DNA of 7,808 bases, taken from assembly GCA_013153655.1 (NCBI GenBank), contig JAADEB010000133.1, positions 1-7,808 of the forward strand, written 5' to 3'. Numbering within the stretch: position 1 is the first letter of the stretch; the number at the start of each line of letters is the position of its first letter. The stretch is from Chlorobiota bacterium (GTDB taxonomy: Bacteria; Bacteroidota; Bacteroidia; Flavobacteriales; Flavobacteriaceae). Of the stretch, positions 5,148 to 7,808 are shown one piece after another. The notes below the pieces were generated by a model. It was not told the DNA's origin, did not search any database, and saw only the letters and a program-made list of their open reading frames with translations. The position numbers were made by a program, and so were the translations under genes.

Positions 5148-6359
5148 GTGCTCAGACGTCTGCTTTTTTCCGGATTTTTCTTACTGTTGGGTCTTTCCGT
5201 GACTTACGGACAGAGTCGCCGTGCATTGGAAAAAAAACGCCGCCAACTTTCGGAACAAATCCATCGCATAAGCAAACAATTACAACAAACCGAACTCACC
5301 GAGAAAAACGCCCTGGAAGTCTATCAAATGCGTAAGCAGAAAATCGCTTATCAACAACAATTGATCGACAACCTGCAAAAAGAATTACATTATATTAATG
5401 TGTTGATCAAGGAAAAAAACGATTCACTCGGCATGCTCGGCAAGGATTTAGACACTTTGAAAAGAAACTATGCCGAAGCCGTTCGCAAGGCCTACAAAAT
5501 TTCAGGTAAGGAAAAAATCCTTTATTTCATCCTTTCGGCCGATAATTTCCAACAAGCCGTCCGTCGCGTGCGTTACATTCGCGAATACGCCGATTATCTC
5601 AAACGCCAAGCCGACGAAATCGAAGCCAAACGCCAGGAAGTGGAGGCCGTTCGACGGCGTTTGACCGCCCAGCGCCATCGCAAGCAAAACATGCTCACGC
5701 GCCTCAACGACGAAAAACGCCAAATGCTGGCCGAGCAACATAAACAAAAACAACTTATCGAACGCCTGCGCAAGAAAAAATCCTATTACATCGCCCAAAT
5801 CCGCCGCAAGCAACGTGAAGCCCGCCGCATCGACCGGCAGATACGCAAACTCATCGCCCGGGAAATCGCCCGGCGCAACCGTGCCCGCGGTAAGAAAGGC
5901 CGTAGCGAATTCGCCCTAACACCCGAAGGCAAAGCATTGGCCAAATCTTTTGCCGCCAACAAGGGTCGCTTGCCTTGGCCCGTTAAGCACGGATATGTGT
6001 CGCGGCGCTTCGGTGTGCAGCCACACCCGGTTTACAAAAACGTCAAAATCACCAATTCGGGTATTCATATCACCACACCGCCCTCCGAAAAAGTGTACAA
6101 TATTTTCGACGGCGAGGTGATGATGATTCAGGTAATTCCCGGGGCCAACACGGCCGTTCATATCCGTCACGGTAATTATATCACCATTTACCTGAACCTG
6201 GAAGACGTGCAAGTGCGTCAGGGTCAAAAGGTCAAGAAAGGTCAATACATAGGCCGCGTGGCCAAAGATCCGTCCACCGGAACTTATGTGCTTAAATTCA
6301 AAATTTTCAAAAACCTCAACAAACTGAATCCGCTTCTATGGTTGGCAAGAAAAAAATAA
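5148..6359 (+). CDS. EnvC-like murein hydrolase activator: coiled coil plus degenerate LytM (M23) domain
   Basis: This 403-aa protein has a signal peptide (MLRRLLFSGFFLLLGLSVTYG, cleavage before Gln22), then a long, very basic coiled coil (about 24-250) and a C-terminal LytM/M23 domain (about 275-390). The arrangement is that of EnvC, a periplasmic activator of peptidoglycan amidases during cell separation. Active M23 peptidases bind zinc through HxxxD and HxH. Here the first motif reads NSGIH (303-307), the YxHL motif reads YLNL (348-351) and the HxH position reads VLK (381-383), so every metal ligand is lost. HG at 341-342 and GQYIG at 365-369 keep the fold signature. It is therefore expected to be non-catalytic. 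The GTG at 5148 is the first start after an in-frame stop (5124-5126); the next in-frame ATG would delete the signal peptide. It follows rnhB and overlaps the next gene by 22 nt. The amidase partner is not in the window. Confidence 0.92.
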   Translation: MLRRLLFSGFFLLLGLSVTYGQSRRALEKKRRQLSEQIHRISKQLQQTELTEKNALEVYQMRKQKIAYQQQLIDNLQKELHYINVLIKEKNDSLGMLGKDLDTLKRNYAEAVRKAYKISGKEKILYFILSADNFQQAVRRVRYIREYADYLKRQADEIEAKRQEVEAVRRRLTAQRHRKQNMLTRLNDEKRQMLAEQHKQKQLIERLRKKKSYYIAQIRRKQREARRIDRQIRKLIAREIARRNRARGKKGRSEFALTPEGKALAKSFAANKGRLPWPVKHGYVSRRFGVQPHPVYKNVKITNSGIHITTPPSEKVYNIFDGEVMMIQVIPGANTAVHIRHGNYITIYLNLEDVQVRQGQKVKKGQYIGRVAKDPSTGTYVLKFKIFKNLNKLNPLLWLARKK

Positions 6360-7808
6360 GGCGATTTGTTTGGATATTCGTGCTTCCGCTGATTTGGTTG
6401 GCAGGCGCCTGCACCGGAACAAAGGAAAAACCCCGGCATCCCGTACACCTCAATGCCGCCGGTTATATCTACGAATGGAACGACGACCGTTTTTACGCCA
6501 AACCACAGGACGTGCTGTTTGAAAAATTTACACCACCGGCCTTTCGCCGCCTTATCGCCCGGGTAAAACCCCGGCGCGCTTCCACCATCCAATGGATTCC
6601 CGGCAAAACCGAAACCCTGGTTTTGGCCTTCCTTTATCCCGCCGATACCCTCGATGCCGATTCCACTATGCGCCTCACCTACCGCCAAAAGGTTTTCTTC
6701 CGCCTGAGCCTCGACCAAGTCCCCGTCTTCTATTACCCTTCGGATTCGGTATGGGTATTTACTTCCGACCGCAAGGCCATGGAAAAATATTTGCGCGGAG
6801 GATGGAGCCTTTTGCCGGATAAGGACGAAGCATCCTTTCGCCGCAACCGCAACGAGGAAGCCTTTGCTTTTTGGTACATTCGACCTTCGAATATTTATAA
6901 TCCCCGTTTTCGTCCTTGCGGCAATGATTTCCTGGAAAAAAACGCCGGCGACCTGTGGATTTGGGATGTGGAAGCCCCCGGACAAAAAGTATTCTACGGG
7001 TTGGGGATCACCGACCCCCAGCAGCACGGCCTTTCCGAAGTGTTCGACGGCTTGGCTCCCGGCGGCACCGAAGCCGTTCCCTATCTCTTGCATTTCGGAA
7101 ATTTTACCGCTTGGTTTACCGAATCTTTTCCCGTTTGGTCCAAAAAATGGGAAGCCTTTAAGAAAGCATCCGGTTACCGGGTGACACCATTGGATGTGCG
7201 CAAATACAAATCCGTTAAGGCGGTGGCCATGGTGCCGGGGAAATCGCCTTTTCTTTTTCTTTGGTCGGAGGAGGCCGCGTCCCTGCTTCCGGAGGGTGAA
7301 CCGGTGGATGTGATAGATGATATAAAAATCTACGCCAATCCCGATTCCGTTTCCTTCGCCGCCCGTTTCTATCCGCTTACGGCCAGGAAATCCTATCCCT
7401 ATATGGCGGTGGACGGACACAAATGTGTTATGGCCCGCGACAAAAACACCCTTATTCGCGTTCTGGAAAAAATAAGCCGTCCCATTGTTGCCCATCCGTT
7501 ATTGAAAACCATAGGCGACGATATCCACCTTTTGTGGAGCGGACGCAAAGGCTATTGGAGTTGGCAAGTGGATGACAACAAGGTCCTGCAAACCCGGGTT
7601 TACGAAGCGCCGTCTTCCGCTTCAACGGCCCGTAGCGGACCCGACAACCTCTTTCTCTTCGACCTCAAATGGCCCGCCTCTTGGGTTTACGGACCCCGGT
7701 GGGTGTACAACCACCGTTCCAAGGCCTATGAAATCCTCTTCCAAGACCGGACCGGCCGCCTCGTGTTGGTGGATGCCAAAGGCCGGGTGCGCTGGCAAAA
7801 GGACATAG
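6338..7808 (+). CDS. Large lipoprotein, DUF3352-like body with start of a C-terminal beta-propeller; 3' end outside the window
   Basis: The ATG at 6338 opens a frame that runs unbroken to the window edge (490 residues, no stop). The N-terminus is a lipoprotein signal: MVGKKKIRRF, a hydrophobic run, then WLAGAC with Cys25 as the lipidation site, so the protein is membrane-anchored in the envelope. The body (26-445) has no motif I can name with certainty; it is rich in aromatic residues and strands. The last visible part, NHRSKAYEILFQDRTGRL (from 458) followed by VDAKGRVRWQKDI, is a beta-propeller blade pattern in which a D-x-x-G-R-x-x-W turn ends each blade. From memory, Bacteroidota lipoproteins of about 600-900 aa combine a DUF3352-like body with such blades; this is a family guess. 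The start overlaps the EnvC-like gene by 22 nt, suggesting coupled translation and a shared envelope role. It should continue well past 7808. Confidence 0.85.
   Translation, partial: MVGKKKIRRFVWIFVLPLIWLAGACTGTKEKPRHPVHLNAAGYIYEWNDDRFYAKPQDVLFEKFTPPAFRRLIARVKPRRASTIQWIPGKTETLVLAFLYPADTLDADSTMRLTYRQKVFFRLSLDQVPVFYYPSDSVWVFTSDRKAMEKYLRGGWSLLPDKDEASFRRNRNEEAFAFWYIRPSNIYNPRFRPCGNDFLEKNAGDLWIWDVEAPGQKVFYGLGITDPQQHGLSEVFDGLAPGGTEAVPYLLHFGNFTAWFTESFPVWSKKWEAFKKASGYRVTPLDVRKYKSVKAVAMVPGKSPFLFLWSEEAASLLPEGEPVDVIDDIKIYANPDSVSFAARFYPLTARKSYPYMAVDGHKCVMARDKNTLIRVLEKISRPIVAHPLLKTIGDDIHLLWSGRKGYWSWQVDDNKVLQTRVYEAPSSASTARSGPDNLFLFDLKWPASWVYGPRWVYNHRSKAYEILFQDRTGRLVLVDAKGRVRWQKDI

Noticed and set aside
5970..6320. 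Active M23 zinc endopeptidase
   Set aside because: All zinc ligands and the catalytic histidine positions are substituted, so the domain is called a non-catalytic EnvC-type LytM domain.
6284..7495. 403-aa open frame on the minus strand
   Set aside because: It is antisense to the lipoprotein frame, which has a lipobox start, coding-like composition and a recognisable propeller blade. The minus frame gives a low-complexity Gly/Phe-rich product with no motif.
7572..7808. 78-aa open frame ending in TAG at the last bases of the window
   Set aside because: It is in a different frame from the lipoprotein, whose own frame stays coding-like up to the last codon (WQKDI). The terminal TAG is out of frame for the real gene.

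Overview
The window looks like chromosomal DNA from a member of the Bacteroidota, probably a Flavobacteriia- or Cytophagia-like relative. The main evidence is a secreted protein ending in a gliding-motility-associated (type IX secretion, CHU_C / TIGR04131-like) C-terminal domain, SprB-like and Ig-like repeats, A-rich translation starts with little Shine-Dalgarno signal, and one TAnnTTTG-type -7 box. I cannot name the species.

Layout. (1) 1-797, plus strand: a small cysteine-free protein with a thioredoxin-like beta-alpha-beta pattern (1-264), then 2 nt later a lipoprotein with a thioredoxin-like fold and unusual cysteine placement (267-797). (2) 798-1204: a 407-nt convergent intergenic region. 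It holds a terminator-like hairpin and a run of palindromic elements: an 8-bp palindrome, a GC-rich palindrome cluster, a large 90-nt hairpin with 28 paired positions per arm, and a hairpin whose loop can pair upstream. I read this as a composite REP/BIME-like repeat. (3) 1205-4442, minus strand: a two-gene unit read right to left. A 711-aa type IX secreted surface protein comes first, overlapping a 372-aa protein that joins a DUF922-like protease domain without its catalytic HExxH to a predicted outer-membrane beta-barrel. (4) 4509-7808, plus strand: rnhB (ribonuclease HII), an EnvC-like coiled-coil/degenerate LytM protein, and a lipoprotein that overlaps it and runs off the right edge. The lipoprotein resembles Bacteroidota proteins with a DUF3352-like body followed by a beta-propeller.

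How the genes work together. The minus-strand pair plausibly makes a surface-displayed protein and an envelope partner for it. The plus-strand trio joins a housekeeping nuclease to two cell-envelope proteins, and close spacing suggests co-transcription. The most unusual items are the dead DUF922-like/beta-barrel protein paired with a type-B type IX cargo, the structured repeat block, and the CPGT/CPKC thioredoxin-like lipoprotein. All functional statements come from reading motifs by eye; no database search was run.
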